From Legionella sp. (lineage in GTDB: Bacteria; Pseudomonadota; Gammaproteobacteria; Legionellales; Legionellaceae): a stretch of DNA of 64,000 nt. Below are positions 36,910 through 48,000 of the stretch, piece after piece. Where the stretch lies: contig JACCWN010000028.1 of assembly GCA_013697625.1 (NCBI GenBank), positions 1 through 64,000 of the forward strand. Reading direction: 5' to 3'. How positions within the stretch are numbered: position 1 is the first letter of the stretch; each line of letters starts with the position of its first letter. The translations under genes and the position numbers were made by a program. The notes below the pieces were generated by a model. The model saw only the letters and a list, made by a program, of their open reading frames with translations, did no database searches and was not told the origin of the DNA.

Positions 36910-39900
36910 TCAACAGGGTTGCCCATACCATTTCAAAAATAATGGATTATTTTTAATTTTAATTCCATCGATAGACTTTGTCTTGTCCTCCGGTGCTTCT
37001 GATTCACATGAATTGATTGTTTTAGTGACCCAGTAGTTCTGTTCACAAAATTGATGCCCGGGAAGAGAGACTCGCGTAACTGTCTGCCCCCTGTGGAGCA
37101 AATCCCAATTTATTTCTCCTCCATTAACCCAAAATTGCCTTAACCGTTCTAGATCATTTTTTTCCAGTAGCTCTTTCAATGAATATCCATCACCACTCTC
37201 TTGTAAAAGAGTAGTAGGTTGGATAACTTTTTCATAATTTTTTAAGCCATTCAATAAATCATCCATATCATCAACTACCATAGCAAATCTTATGTTCATG
37301 GGTTCGCGCCCTATCTGAAGGGTGTAAGCAAGATCAAACAAGTTCATATCCTCCTGCTTTGCTAAGAATTGATGCATTTTTTTTGCCATCAATCTCAACT
37401 GATCCTGATTTTTAGCAGAGAGTACAAAAAGCTGTGCTTGCCTTGTTTTTTTCAAAACTGGGAATTTATTAACATATTCTTCCAATACAATATGAGCATT
37501 AACCCCCCCCAATCCAAATGCACTGACACCCGCTCGACGTGGTAATTCTTCCCCGGTTTTATCGGTAACACAATGCCATGCTTGATTCTCTCTTACTATA
37601 TAAAATGGACAGTTCTCCAATTGTAAGTGTGGATTGCTTGAATCACAGTGGATGCTTTTAACAAGGGTTTTATGCTTCATTTGATAAAGTACTTTGATGA
37701 TACTCGCCATACCAGAGGATAACTCGGTATGTCCAATGTTGCCCTTAACAGATCCAAGAGCACAACGATGTGGATTCAACCCGTTATTGACAATGTGATT
37801 TTGAGACTGTAATAGGTTTTTATAGGCACATTTAAGGCCTTCAATTTCAACAGCGTCTCCCAAGGGTGTACCTGTCCCATGCGTCTCAATATAAGTTATG
37901 GTATTTATGTCAATCCCTGCTTTATTATAAACACTTTCAAGCAAGTCAGACTGTGCATTTGGATTGGGTGCGGTTAAAAAGTTCGCTCTACCATTATGGT
38001 TGACTCCTATTCCTTTAACAATGGCATGAATATTATCATTGTCTTTTTTAGCCAAACTCAACCGCTTCAAAAGGAGTATCCCAATTCCTTCTGAACGTAC
38101 AAACCCATCAGCCTCTGAAGAAAATGGCTTGCAGTGTCCATTTTTACTCAATAACCCTGCTTTATCAAATGCCAGATGCCCGTATGGTGTTAGTACACAA
38201 TTGACACTACCAACGATGGCGATATCACAAGCTCCATTATTTATTTCATGAATAGCCCTATGAATAGCTACTAGAGAACTGGCACAGGCAACCTCAATAG
38301 ACTCACTCGGGCCCTTAAAATCAAAGAAATAGCTTATTCGATTTGGTCCAAGTGATGGTAATGTACCGGTTGTAAAATTTATATCAAGTGATTTGCCTGA
38401 TTTTTCAATAATCCCATCATAGCCATCGTTACCAATGGCTATGAATACCCCTACATGCAATTTAGATAAGCTTTTTGGATCATAACCAGCATCTTCTATT
38501 ACTTTGTAGGTATAGGTCATTAACAAGCGATGCTGTGGATCCATCAAGGCAGTTTCTTCTTCTGAAAATCCAAAAAATTGAGGGTCAAATTGGCGAATAC
38601 CATCCATAAATCCTCCCCAAATGATATCTGTTTTATTTAAATCAGTGGGGGATAGACGGTAATAATCTTGCCAATTCCATCTATCGAGGGGGATTTCTGC
38701 AATACAGTCTCTACCTTGTTGTAGATTGTACCAATAGGTATCCAGATCCTCAGATTGAGGAAATTTACCACTCATACCAATAATCGCTATGGGATCATCA
38801 TTCAATGCTGTTGATAAATTAAAATCCACCTTATCTACCAACAACGAAGGCTTTTCATCAAAGGCTTGCATTTCTTGAGCATGTTCATATTGCAAATAGT
38901 GAACCAGACGACTAATGGTTGAATTGGCAAAGAGCTTTGCTGGGGTAATCGTAAAACCATAAGCATCAGTAATAAGACTTGCAAATTTTACAAGATTGAT
39001 GGAGTCAAACCCAAAATCTGAAAAATTTGCATTTATATCCAGTTTTAATAAGGGAATTTTCAAAGTCTGATGGATCAGTGTTTTGATAGTATATTCAATG
39101 TCTTGATGGTTGGTCGTTTTATCTTTATGAGTTTGTGGGATTGGCTCTTTCCCTATGGAGTGCTCTTGTTGGATTTCTTTGATTTTTAGCGAGGGTTCCT
39201 GCATTTTTGGCCAATAGCGCTCTCTTTCAAATGGATAGGTTGGTAAGGTCACCCGGCTAAGTTTGGCATCACCGTATAATGTATTCCAATCTATTGATCT
39301 ACCAGAAACCCAATATTCAGCAATTTTGGAAAATTTTCCATTTAAGAACCACTGTTTAATTGAATCTTCTGGAACTTCAGCCACTGGCTCATATTTTTTG
39401 TCAAGGTTATTTCCATTATGAAAAATACCATGCTTGATACCGATTTCTATTTCTTGATTCAACATCAAATCTAATTTTTGAATAAAATCCAAAGTGTTTG
39501 CGACTAAAAAAACCATTCTAACTGGCATAGAATTTCGACCTACTTGTAAAGTATAAGCAATCCTCCTCATGGTGATATCCTGCAGTGCACTTGAGGATTT
39601 ACTCAGAAAATAGCGCAGATTGAGGGCTATTTTCTTGAGAGATGAATACGATTTAGCAGATAAAGGCACCATATAAAGTTCATTTTCAATGTCTAGTTTT
39701 TTGACGAGGGGGCAATACTCTTCAATCACAATATGTGCATTGCTGCCATTAAATCCGAAGGAGCTTACTGCAGCAATCCGTTTCTCACCTGCGAGTGGCT
39801 CCCAAGGTCTATTCTCATTATTCACAAAAAAAGGTGACTCAGAAAAATGAATGTGTTTGTTTGGGGTATTGTAATGAAGCGAAGCTACCAACTGTTTGTG

Positions 39901-42012
39901 CTTTATACATAACAGTAGTTTAATAAGTCCGGCAACACCTGCCGCATAACTTGCATGTCCTATATTAGACTTCACTGAACCAATAGCACAAAATCCCTTT
40001 GCTTTTGTAAATTGCCGAAATGCCCCTACAAGCCCTTGAATCTCTATGGGGTCACCTAAGGGTGTCCCTGTACCATGCGCTTCTATATAATTAATTTTTT
40101 CTGGGTTAATCCGATATTTATGATAAATTTGAGCCAAGAGTTTCTCTTGAGAACGAGCACTAGGTGCGGTAATACCATTGGTTTTTCCATCCTGATTGAT
40201 TCCACTGCCGCGAATAATACCCCAAATGGTATCTCCATCTCTAATTGCAGCCTGGAGCGACTTTAATAAAATAACGCCGCAGCCTTCAGAAAATACCGTC
40301 CCATTTGCGCCTTCATCAAAGGTATGACATCTTCCATCCGGTGATTGCATCCCCGTTTGAAAGGTTAAAACTTGTGCCAAGGGAGTTGAAAATATATTTA
40401 CTCCACCTGCGATAGCAAGCTCATTTTCTCCATGCCGGATGCTCTCGGATGCTAAATGAATTGCAGTTAATGAAGAGGAACAGGCCGTATCAATTGCTAA
40501 AGATGGCCCCTTTAAATTTAAAAAATAAGATATCCTTGCCGCTAAGATGGCGCTTGAAGTACCAGTGAAAACTTGTGCATCTTTCTCATTTCCAGTTTTA
40601 GCTAACACATGCGAGTAATCAGTGGAAGTGCAACCAACATAGACTCCGCAGGTTGTATTGGTTAAGGCATCCGCAGCATATCCAGCATTTTCAATAGCCT
40701 TCCATGCTTCTTCTAAAAATATTCTTTGTTGTGGATCCATTAACTCAGCTTCAGCTGGAGAAATATTAAAAAACAGGGGATCAAAACAATCATAATCCTC
40801 GATAAACCCACCCCATTTAGAATTGGAAGTGCCTTTATGTGCTGGATCAGGGTTATACCATTGCTTAAATTCAGTCCATCTGTTTGTTGGGACCTCCTCA
40901 ATACAATCTTGAGCATGATTAAGAACATCCCAAAAATCATCAATATTTTTACTCTTTGGAAATTTACACGATACTCCAATAATAGCCACATCATCTAAAG
41001 AAGCATGCTCGTTTTCATTGTCCTTTAAAAATGGAATACTTTCAGGCTGAGTGTTAGTTTCTTTTTGTTTCTCAAATACAGTGTGATTAGCAATTCTTTG
41101 TAATCGTAGTTTATCGATTTCGAAACAAACTTCTCCCTTATCATTAAATAGTTGTAATCGACATTCAGCCCCATGCTTATCCTGTTGATTCATGGACACC
41201 AAACAACCATACCTAGGCTCAGATAAAGGCTTAAAAAGCGTTAGGCCATTGATTTTATAAGGTAAAAAATAGTCTGTCCCAATAGAGAACTGCTCGGACA
41301 ATCGGTTTGTTACAAAACTGATAGCACATCCAAGTGCTGCATTTAGTATAGGCGGATTCAATGAAAACTGATTATTGTCATGATGGGTTAATAAGCTACC
41401 TATTGCATAATCCTCAAAATAATCAATAGATTGCAATGCGTGATACAATTCACCTAGGAAGATAACCCCATCTTTTTTATAAAAAGCATTGACATCAATT
41501 TTTTTAATAAAAGAACTGTCAACTAGAGGGAAAATAGTTTTAAGTTTAGGATTTACCGAATGGTTAGCAATCTCCCCTCGTATGAAGATTTTGCTCGTGA
41601 TTTGAGGATTATTATCATCCGATACCAATTTAAATTTTAGGCCTTCGTTAAACTGAGTAAAACAAAGTTTAACATCTAAGCTCTCACCCACTTGCGCAAC
41701 GATGGGTGTTGAGATAATAATATTATCCATGGTGATCGCGTCGAATTCAAAATACATTTGACACAAGATATAAATGAATTCTAAGTAAGCATCGGTTGGA
41801 AAACAATGTTTACCATCCACCTTATGATCTCGAAAACATACATTATTTTCTGTATCAAGGGTATATTTGATCGAGAATTCCCCACCTGATTCAAAGTCAT
41901 CTTCAGTCTTCTCACTATAAAACAATTTTTGCTTCCAAATATTGCTTATATTTTTAATGGGTTTTAATGTTCGTTTTTTAACGATAATCTTACGTAGCTC
42001 TTTCTTAAGCAT
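36910..42012 (-). CDS. Trans-AT PKS: DH-KS-ACP-KS
   Basis: The last assembly-line protein, 1700 residues. Residues about 40-320 are a DH-fold domain with HKVDGKHCFP (His near 62) but NPPILNAAL, where Asn replaces the catalytic Asp, so ordinary dehydration is doubtful; it may act on the beta-branched intermediate from the previous protein or be a pyran-synthase-like domain. KS1 follows (Cys511 in DTACSSSL, EAHGTGTPLGDP, SNIGHASYAAG) with its linker, then ACP (FGFDSINL, Ser1004), KS2 (Cys1243 in EVACASSL, an unusual DTACSSS variant, with both His) and a final linker. No AT, KR or thioesterase. Ending in KS means the chain must be passed on or released in trans. Confidence 0.9.
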   Translation of the reverse strand: MLKKELRKIIVKKRTLKPIKNISNIWKQKLFYSEKTEDDFESGGEFSIKYTLDTENNVCFRDHKVDGKHCFPTDAYLEFIYILCQMYFEFDAITMDNIIISTPIVAQVGESLDVKLCFTQFNEGLKFKLVSDDNNPQITSKIFIRGEIANHSVNPKLKTIFPLVDSSFIKKIDVNAFYKKDGVIFLGELYHALQSIDYFEDYAIGSLLTHHDNNQFSLNPPILNAALGCAISFVTNRLSEQFSIGTDYFLPYKINGLTLFKPLSEPRYGCLVSMNQQDKHGAECRLQLFNDKGEVCFEIDKLRLQRIANHTVFEKQKETNTQPESIPFLKDNENEHASLDDVAIIGVSCKFPKSKNIDDFWDVLNHAQDCIEEVPTNRWTEFKQWYNPDPAHKGTSNSKWGGFIEDYDCFDPLFFNISPAEAELMDPQQRIFLEEAWKAIENAGYAADALTNTTCGVYVGCTSTDYSHVLAKTGNEKDAQVFTGTSSAILAARISYFLNLKGPSLAIDTACSSSLTAIHLASESIRHGENELAIAGGVNIFSTPLAQVLTFQTGMQSPDGRCHTFDEGANGTVFSEGCGVILLKSLQAAIRDGDTIWGIIRGSGINQDGKTNGITAPSARSQEKLLAQIYHKYRINPEKINYIEAHGTGTPLGDPIEIQGLVGAFRQFTKAKGFCAIGSVKSNIGHASYAAGVAGLIKLLLCIKHKQLVASLHYNTPNKHIHFSESPFFVNNENRPWEPLAGEKRIAAVSSFGFNGSNAHIVIEEYCPLVKKLDIENELYMVPLSAKSYSSLKKIALNLRYFLSKSSSALQDITMRRIAYTLQVGRNSMPVRMVFLVANTLDFIQKLDLMLNQEIEIGIKHGIFHNGNNLDKKYEPVAEVPEDSIKQWFLNGKFSKIAEYWVSGRSIDWNTLYGDAKLSRVTLPTYPFERERYWPKMQEPSLKIKEIQQEHSIGKEPIPQTHKDKTTNHQDIEYTIKTLIHQTLKIPLLKLDINANFSDFGFDSINLVKFASLITDAYGFTITPAKLFANSTISRLVHYLQYEHAQEMQAFDEKPSLLVDKVDFNLSTALNDDPIAIIGMSGKFPQSEDLDTYWYNLQQGRDCIAEIPLDRWNWQDYYRLSPTDLNKTDIIWGGFMDGIRQFDPQFFGFSEEETALMDPQHRLLMTYTYKVIEDAGYDPKSLSKLHVGVFIAIGNDGYDGIIEKSGKSLDINFTTGTLPSLGPNRISYFFDFKGPSESIEVACASSLVAIHRAIHEINNGACDIAIVGSVNCVLTPYGHLAFDKAGLLSKNGHCKPFSSEADGFVRSEGIGILLLKRLSLAKKDNDNIHAIVKGIGVNHNGRANFLTAPNPNAQSDLLESVYNKAGIDINTITYIETHGTGTPLGDAVEIEGLKCAYKNLLQSQNHIVNNGLNPHRCALGSVKGNIGHTELSSGMASIIKVLYQMKHKTLVKSIHCDSSNPHLQLENCPFYIVRENQAWHCVTDKTGEELPRRAGVSAFGLGGVNAHIVLEEYVNKFPVLKKTRQAQLFVLSAKNQDQLRLMAKKMHQFLAKQEDMNLFDLAYTLQIGREPMNIRFAMVVDDMDDLLNGLKNYEKVIQPTTLLQESGDGYSLKELLEKNDLERLRQFWVNGGEINWDLLHRGQTVTRVSLPGHQFCEQNYWVTKTINSCESEAPEDKTKSIDGIKIKNNPLFLKWYGQPC

Positions 42013-42047
42013 GCTTTTCCCTATAATACTAAAGGCTGTTAACTATA

Positions 42048-42089
42048 TATATGATCCTCTCCCATAAATCCTAGGATAGGGATCATATA
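42048..42089. repeat. Hairpin between two PKS genes
   Basis: TATATGATCC (42048-42057) and GGATCATATA (42080-42089) are perfect inverted copies; the loop contains the ten-base palindrome ATCCTAGGAT (42068-42077). It occupies the 85-base gap between the largest and the last PKS gene. There is no T-run. It may be an RNA processing or attenuation site that sets the ratio of the two proteins. Confidence 0.6.
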
Positions 42090-42097
42090 AAGAGGCC

Positions 42098-45000
42098 TTA
42101 GAGACTTGTGACATCCTCTAATTCAATCAAGTGAGTCTGGTTAACCTGTTGCAGAACTTGTTTAGATTGATTGGCTTGTATCTCAGCATAGAGATAATTA
42201 CTAAATTCAGTAATCGCTGGGTAATCATAGATTTTAGAGGCATGGATAAAAATCTTGTATTTCTTATTAATAACCTGGAGCCATTCTACTCCAATTATAG
42301 AATCCAATCCCATATCAACAAAGGGCTTGTCAACTTCAATTTCCCGCAGTTCTATATATAATGCGTTCGCTAAACTTTCGATAAGAAAAGCTTCAAGTTC
42401 ATATTTTGAACTGGATGGCGTTGTAATGGCTGACTGCTCTTCTTGAACATCTGTTGAAATGTTTAGTGGAGGCTGCAAATCAACCCTGTGTTTGTTTTCT
42501 ACTTTGTGAATTATCTCGCTCAGATGACTTCCTTCTCCCCAGTTAGTTGGAGAAGGTACCTGATGAGAAATTAGTTGTTGCAGGCTTCTTTTTGTCTGAG
42601 ATAATTCTAAAGAAAGATCGGCCAACCCAATGCTAGGGAGTATGATTTGGTCATTAAGAGCAGCATTTTTCGTAGAAGTCTCTCTTTTATTAACAAGCAT
42701 TCTCGGCTCATTAAAACTCAGGCCTACTATTTTTATACTGATATTACCCACATCATCACAAATATAAGCATTGTACTGAACCTCATTTTGGTCACTATCG
42801 TTTGTTTTTTCAATCATTTCTATAAAGCAATAACCCGAATTTTTAGATTCAGAAAGGATGCAAATTTCGGTTAAGGATTTTAAAGATAGGTGATCTTCTA
42901 TAGGATGTTGTTTGGCTATAAAGAGCATTATGGTTTGAATGGCAGATTCAACTAGGCTTGGGTGCATAAAAAAAGCATCCAATGAATGATTGGTATTTAG
43001 ACTCAGGGGTAGAGCTATTCGAGCCAAAGCTCGGTCCCGTCCAAATTGAACCTCTTGAATCACTTTATATTCATTACCATAAATAATTCCTAAAGCTTGA
43101 TAACAGACTTCTTTAGAATAAATTTCTTGATTCATTTCATGAGTGATTGATTTAATTTCAAGTGTATAGTCTCCAGTGTCTTGTACAAAAAATACGTTCC
43201 CGGACACATGAATCAATTTATTATTTTCATCACTTGCTGAAATTGAATATTGCTCGAATCCTATTGTATTAATATGAATGCCATCATCATTTAAAACGAT
43301 TAAACGAGTATGCAGCTCTTTTTGACTTTCAGAAATTAATATTGGGCTATGCCATATGACATCACGAATACTCCAGGTCTGTTTTGTTTTACTGGTTGCT
43401 TGATAAATGGCCTCATGAACCAATTCCAGACTCACAATATGGGGCAGGTGGATCTTGTCGCTATCTTGTAAACGCACAAAGAAGGGATGAGCCATGTCAA
43501 ATGAGGAACTGTACCTCTGCTCAAATAGATCCGAGGTATTGACATGAAGCAGGGGGTGTAATTTAGCCTGGCCATTACTTACATGTTGCATGTTTTCAAG
43601 AGCGATCTCCTTCAACCAAAATCTTTCCTTTTTGAAGGGGTAAGTGGGGACTTCAATACGCCGACATCCATCCGAAGGATATAGCAAGGCCCAATTGATT
43701 TTTATACCAGTAATCCACAGCTCTGCAATCTTAGAATAACTTCTACTTTTAACCCAATTATCAAACAACTGGGTGAGCTGAACGTCCGCAGAAAGTGTTT
43801 TAAGCGCATTATTTCCATTTTTTATATTTCCAAGATGAAGCCCATCCACAGAGGTATTGGATCCTTCTAGAAAGTGTCGAAGTTTATTTTTAAGTTCATC
43901 CATATTTTTTGCAACAATGACCAAGCGTTCATTCATTTGTCGCCTTGCAACCTGGAAGGTATAAGCAAAATCTCTCAAATAGGTATAGCTGTCGGGATAT
44001 CCTTTACAACTCATTTCTTCATCTGCTTGAGTCTCTAAGAAATACAAAACTTTTTTAACATAGGCTTGTATCTGTTCAGGATCACTGGCGGATAAAGGAA
44101 TGATAAATGTATCATCCTCTTGCCCAAAAACAGGGCGCTCAGTACTTATATATTCCTCCACAATTGCATGAGCATTGCTACCACCTGCCCCAAATGATGC
44201 TAGCATGGCACAATAAGGGCTAAGAGCGCCTTTTTTTGCAGCTGTTCTCTGCCACGAACTTAATTCTCTTTGTACTTTCAGAAAGGTGTTTTCAAAATCG
44301 ATATTTGGATTTAAATTTGATGCATGAAGAGAAGGGACTAGTTTTTTGTATTTCATTTGTAATATTATTTTGGTTAAACCAGCTATGCCCGCGGCAGCTT
44401 CCAAATGACCAATATTTGATTTCACAGATCCTATGGAACAAGAATGGTTTTTATCAATTTGTCCAAACGCTTTTTTAATGGCAGATATTTCAATTGGATC
44501 CCCCAGTGAGGTGCCAGTTCCATGTGCCTCTATGTAATTGATTCTATCAACAGAAATGTTGCTCTTATTCAGAGAATCCCTAATTAAGTCAGCTTGTCTA
44601 TTCGGATTAGGTACTGTATAGCCATTGGTTTTGCCGCCATGATTTACAGAGGTAGATTTGATAAGGGCTAAGATATTATCTTTGTCTTTAATCGCTTTAC
44701 TCAACTTTTTAATGTAAATAGCACCCACGCCCTCGCCAGGTACGTACCCATCCCCTTCGGCACCAAAGGATTTGCACTTACCATCCGAAGATAAAAAATT
44801 ATTTTTGGCAAGCCATAAATATTTACTGGCACTAAAAGATAAATTGACTCCACCCACCAAAGCACCTTCACACTCGCCTCCTTTGACACTTTCACATGCA
44901 AAATGAAGTGCTGATAAAGAACTTGAGCAAGCCGTGTCAATAACTAAACTGGGTCCTGACCAATCAAAACAATAGGAGACTCTATTCGGGATGTTATACA

Positions 45001-48000
45001 AAAGACCACTAGGGGCTTGTGGATTCCCGCTGATTGTTTGTTCTGTTGCCAAAGCATTATAAGACTGCCACAAGGCTCCCACAAAAACGCCAATGGGTCG
45101 ACCTTTCAGGGATTCTTGTGTGTAACCAGCGTTTTCAACCGTTTCCCAAGCAACTTCTAAAAATAATCGTTCTTGCGGATCGATCAAAGCAGCTTCTCGT
45201 GGTGAAATCGCAAAAAATTGCGGATCAAACGTATCTATATCATCGACGAAACCGCCCCATCGAGCAGCTAGCATTGAATCATCTTTGGTTTCTTGATAAT
45301 ATTTATCGAAATCAAAACGCCACTTGGGCATATCGCTGATACTGTCTTTACCTTCCTTTAAGTTCTTCCAAAACTCTAGTAACGATTGAGCCTCAGGATA
45401 ACGACCACTCATGCCAACAATCGCAATTGCTTCATCAAATGTCTGTTCAGATGCATTGGCAGATTCATAAATAAATAGACTGTGATCCTCTTCTCGGATT
45501 ACTTCCTTGCCGATTTTTTCACTATTAACAGAAGTTTCCTGAATGCCTAAGACTAAGGCCTCACATAATGGATAATGATTAATCAGGAAATATTGTGCAA
45601 GATTTTTAATGTTTTTGTACTCAAAAAATAAAGTCTTAGATAAATTACCAAATAGATCCCCTAATACTCGATTTAAATCTACAATCATCACTGAATTTAT
45701 ACCGTAGTTATCTAAATCAATATCATTTGCAATTTCAGAAGAGGGTAAGCCAATGGATGCGGACAAACGATCCTTTAAGAAATTTTCAACTTGGGTTACA
45801 AAATATCCGTCTATTGCTTGCTTTCGAGCAACTGCCATGTTTTCTCCACTAGAGGTAAAATGAGTCTTATTGGTTGACCTTAAATTACGCAAGGTCAATC
45901 CTTTAAAACAAAGGATTACGTTTCCATCTTTATCAACAACTTTCGCATCAAATTTAACGATTTCCTTATTTGAATGGTCTAAATTTCTCACCAGCGAATA
46001 GACATAGCACTCAACAGGAATATTGCCTAAAAAAACGATTTCATCAATAGCGATGGGAATAAATTGCGTTTCATCCATTCCATATGGTTTGTTATGAAGC
46101 AATGCCGTTTGTAAAACGCCGGTTAACAAGCTCGGATGAAAAATATAATCCGAGGCGGTTCCTGTAATAAAATCCGGTAATTTTAGATGTGCCAAGGCTT
46201 CTTCTTCATTCAATAGGATATCGATCATGGGCATAAAACTTGGCCCAACGTGGAGACCTTCCGCATGGATGAAGCGATAAATCTCTTCTGAATTCCGTTG
46301 AATTATGCATCGAAGACGGATGTCTTCTAGATCAATTTTACCAAGAGATACTGCTTCTTCGGGATTAATATACAGTTGCCCCAAAGCATGCAAGGTGGGA
46401 ATGTGGTTAGAAAAACTTGAGATTTCATATTCATAGTAATCACCCTTATCAATCAGGTTCAATTTGGCTTGAATCTTCTCACCTGAGGTAGAGAGTTGTT
46501 TTGCCCAGTAATTATTAGTGAGTTTATAGACCCTGCTGTTTTTGTGAATCAACTCTCCACATTCAATTGCCATTTCGATATAACAGGCACCAGGCACATT
46601 GTACTTTCCTTGAACTATGTGATCGCGCATGAAAAATTCTTGTTGAGAGAATTCTTTTATAAAAACCAACCCTTTGAAATCACTTAGATTTAAGTCGACA
46701 AGCGCTCTTCCTGGTATATAATTTGTAGTTGCTTGTGGGTTAAAACTCAATTGAGATGTAATTTTCTTACCATAATGCTGTACCAAATGGGTAACGAGTT
46801 TACGAATGGTATTAAATTCGAAAAAAATGATTGGTTCTAAATCTAAGCCTAAACACTCATTCATGATCATTGAAAGTTTAACGTATCCACTGGAATCCAT
46901 CCCATAATTGCTCAAGCTCTCATCATCATCGATAACTATTTTTTGTTCTTGAACTTGTTCTACATAGTGCTTTAGTGTTTCACTTAATAAAGGCTGCTCT
47001 TCCACCTCATCCTGTTCTAAATAGCTGAAGGGTTGCAAATGCTTATCAATTTTAGTTTTATTCCCTTCAATAACAATGATTTGATCAACAGATTTACCTG
47101 ATTTTACACAAAGCGCATTAGAAAATAATTTTATCCCTGTCTCATTTTCTAAAGCAATCATTCCAAAAATATTTTTTAGGTGCTCTTCTTCCTCTCTAAT
47201 AACACCAATGCCTCCATTACGCCACAAGGGCCAATTAATAGAAAGACTAACCCCTGAGCGTTTATTTTCTTGAGTTAATCGACTTCGGTAGTGAATAAAC
47301 TCATCTAGAAAATTATTTGCTGCAGCATAATCACTTTGTCCTTGATTGGGCATTATGGATGCGATGGATGAAAATACCATGAAAAAATCAAGCCCCTCTT
47401 CATGGAATACTTCATCCAGAAAAATAGTCCCTTGTACTTTTACTGATGTCACACTATCAAAAGACTGTTCCGTTTTCTTTATAATAAAGGCATCATCAAT
47501 AATTCCAGCACAATGCATGATGCCATTCAAGCTGATTTTCTGTTCTTTCAAATTGGAGAATAGTTTGTGTACTAACAGGCTATTACTGACATCTGTTTGG
47601 ACATATTGAGCACTACCACCCAAGGTAATTATTTCATCTAATTTATCTCTAATTGATGAATTAGGCTCAGAGCGGCCAACCAGTAAGAGATTTGCTTGAT
47701 ATGCACTTGCAAGATGCTTTGCAAAAATATATCCCAATCCCCCACAACCACCCGTAATCAAGTAAACACCTTGTCGCTTTAACAAACTGGGTTGGTCCTC
47801 TTCATTTGGAATAGTCGGTATAATAACTTTAACTTGTCGAACCGAATTTTTATAACGAATTTCATAAAGTGGCGCATTGTTATAATATGATAATTCTTGG
47901 TATGTAATTTTAGCAAGCAGATCTTTATCGAGCACATCGATTCCGAGCGCCTCTAATATGAGATTAGGGTTCTCATATGCCAGGGTTCTGGAAAATCCAC

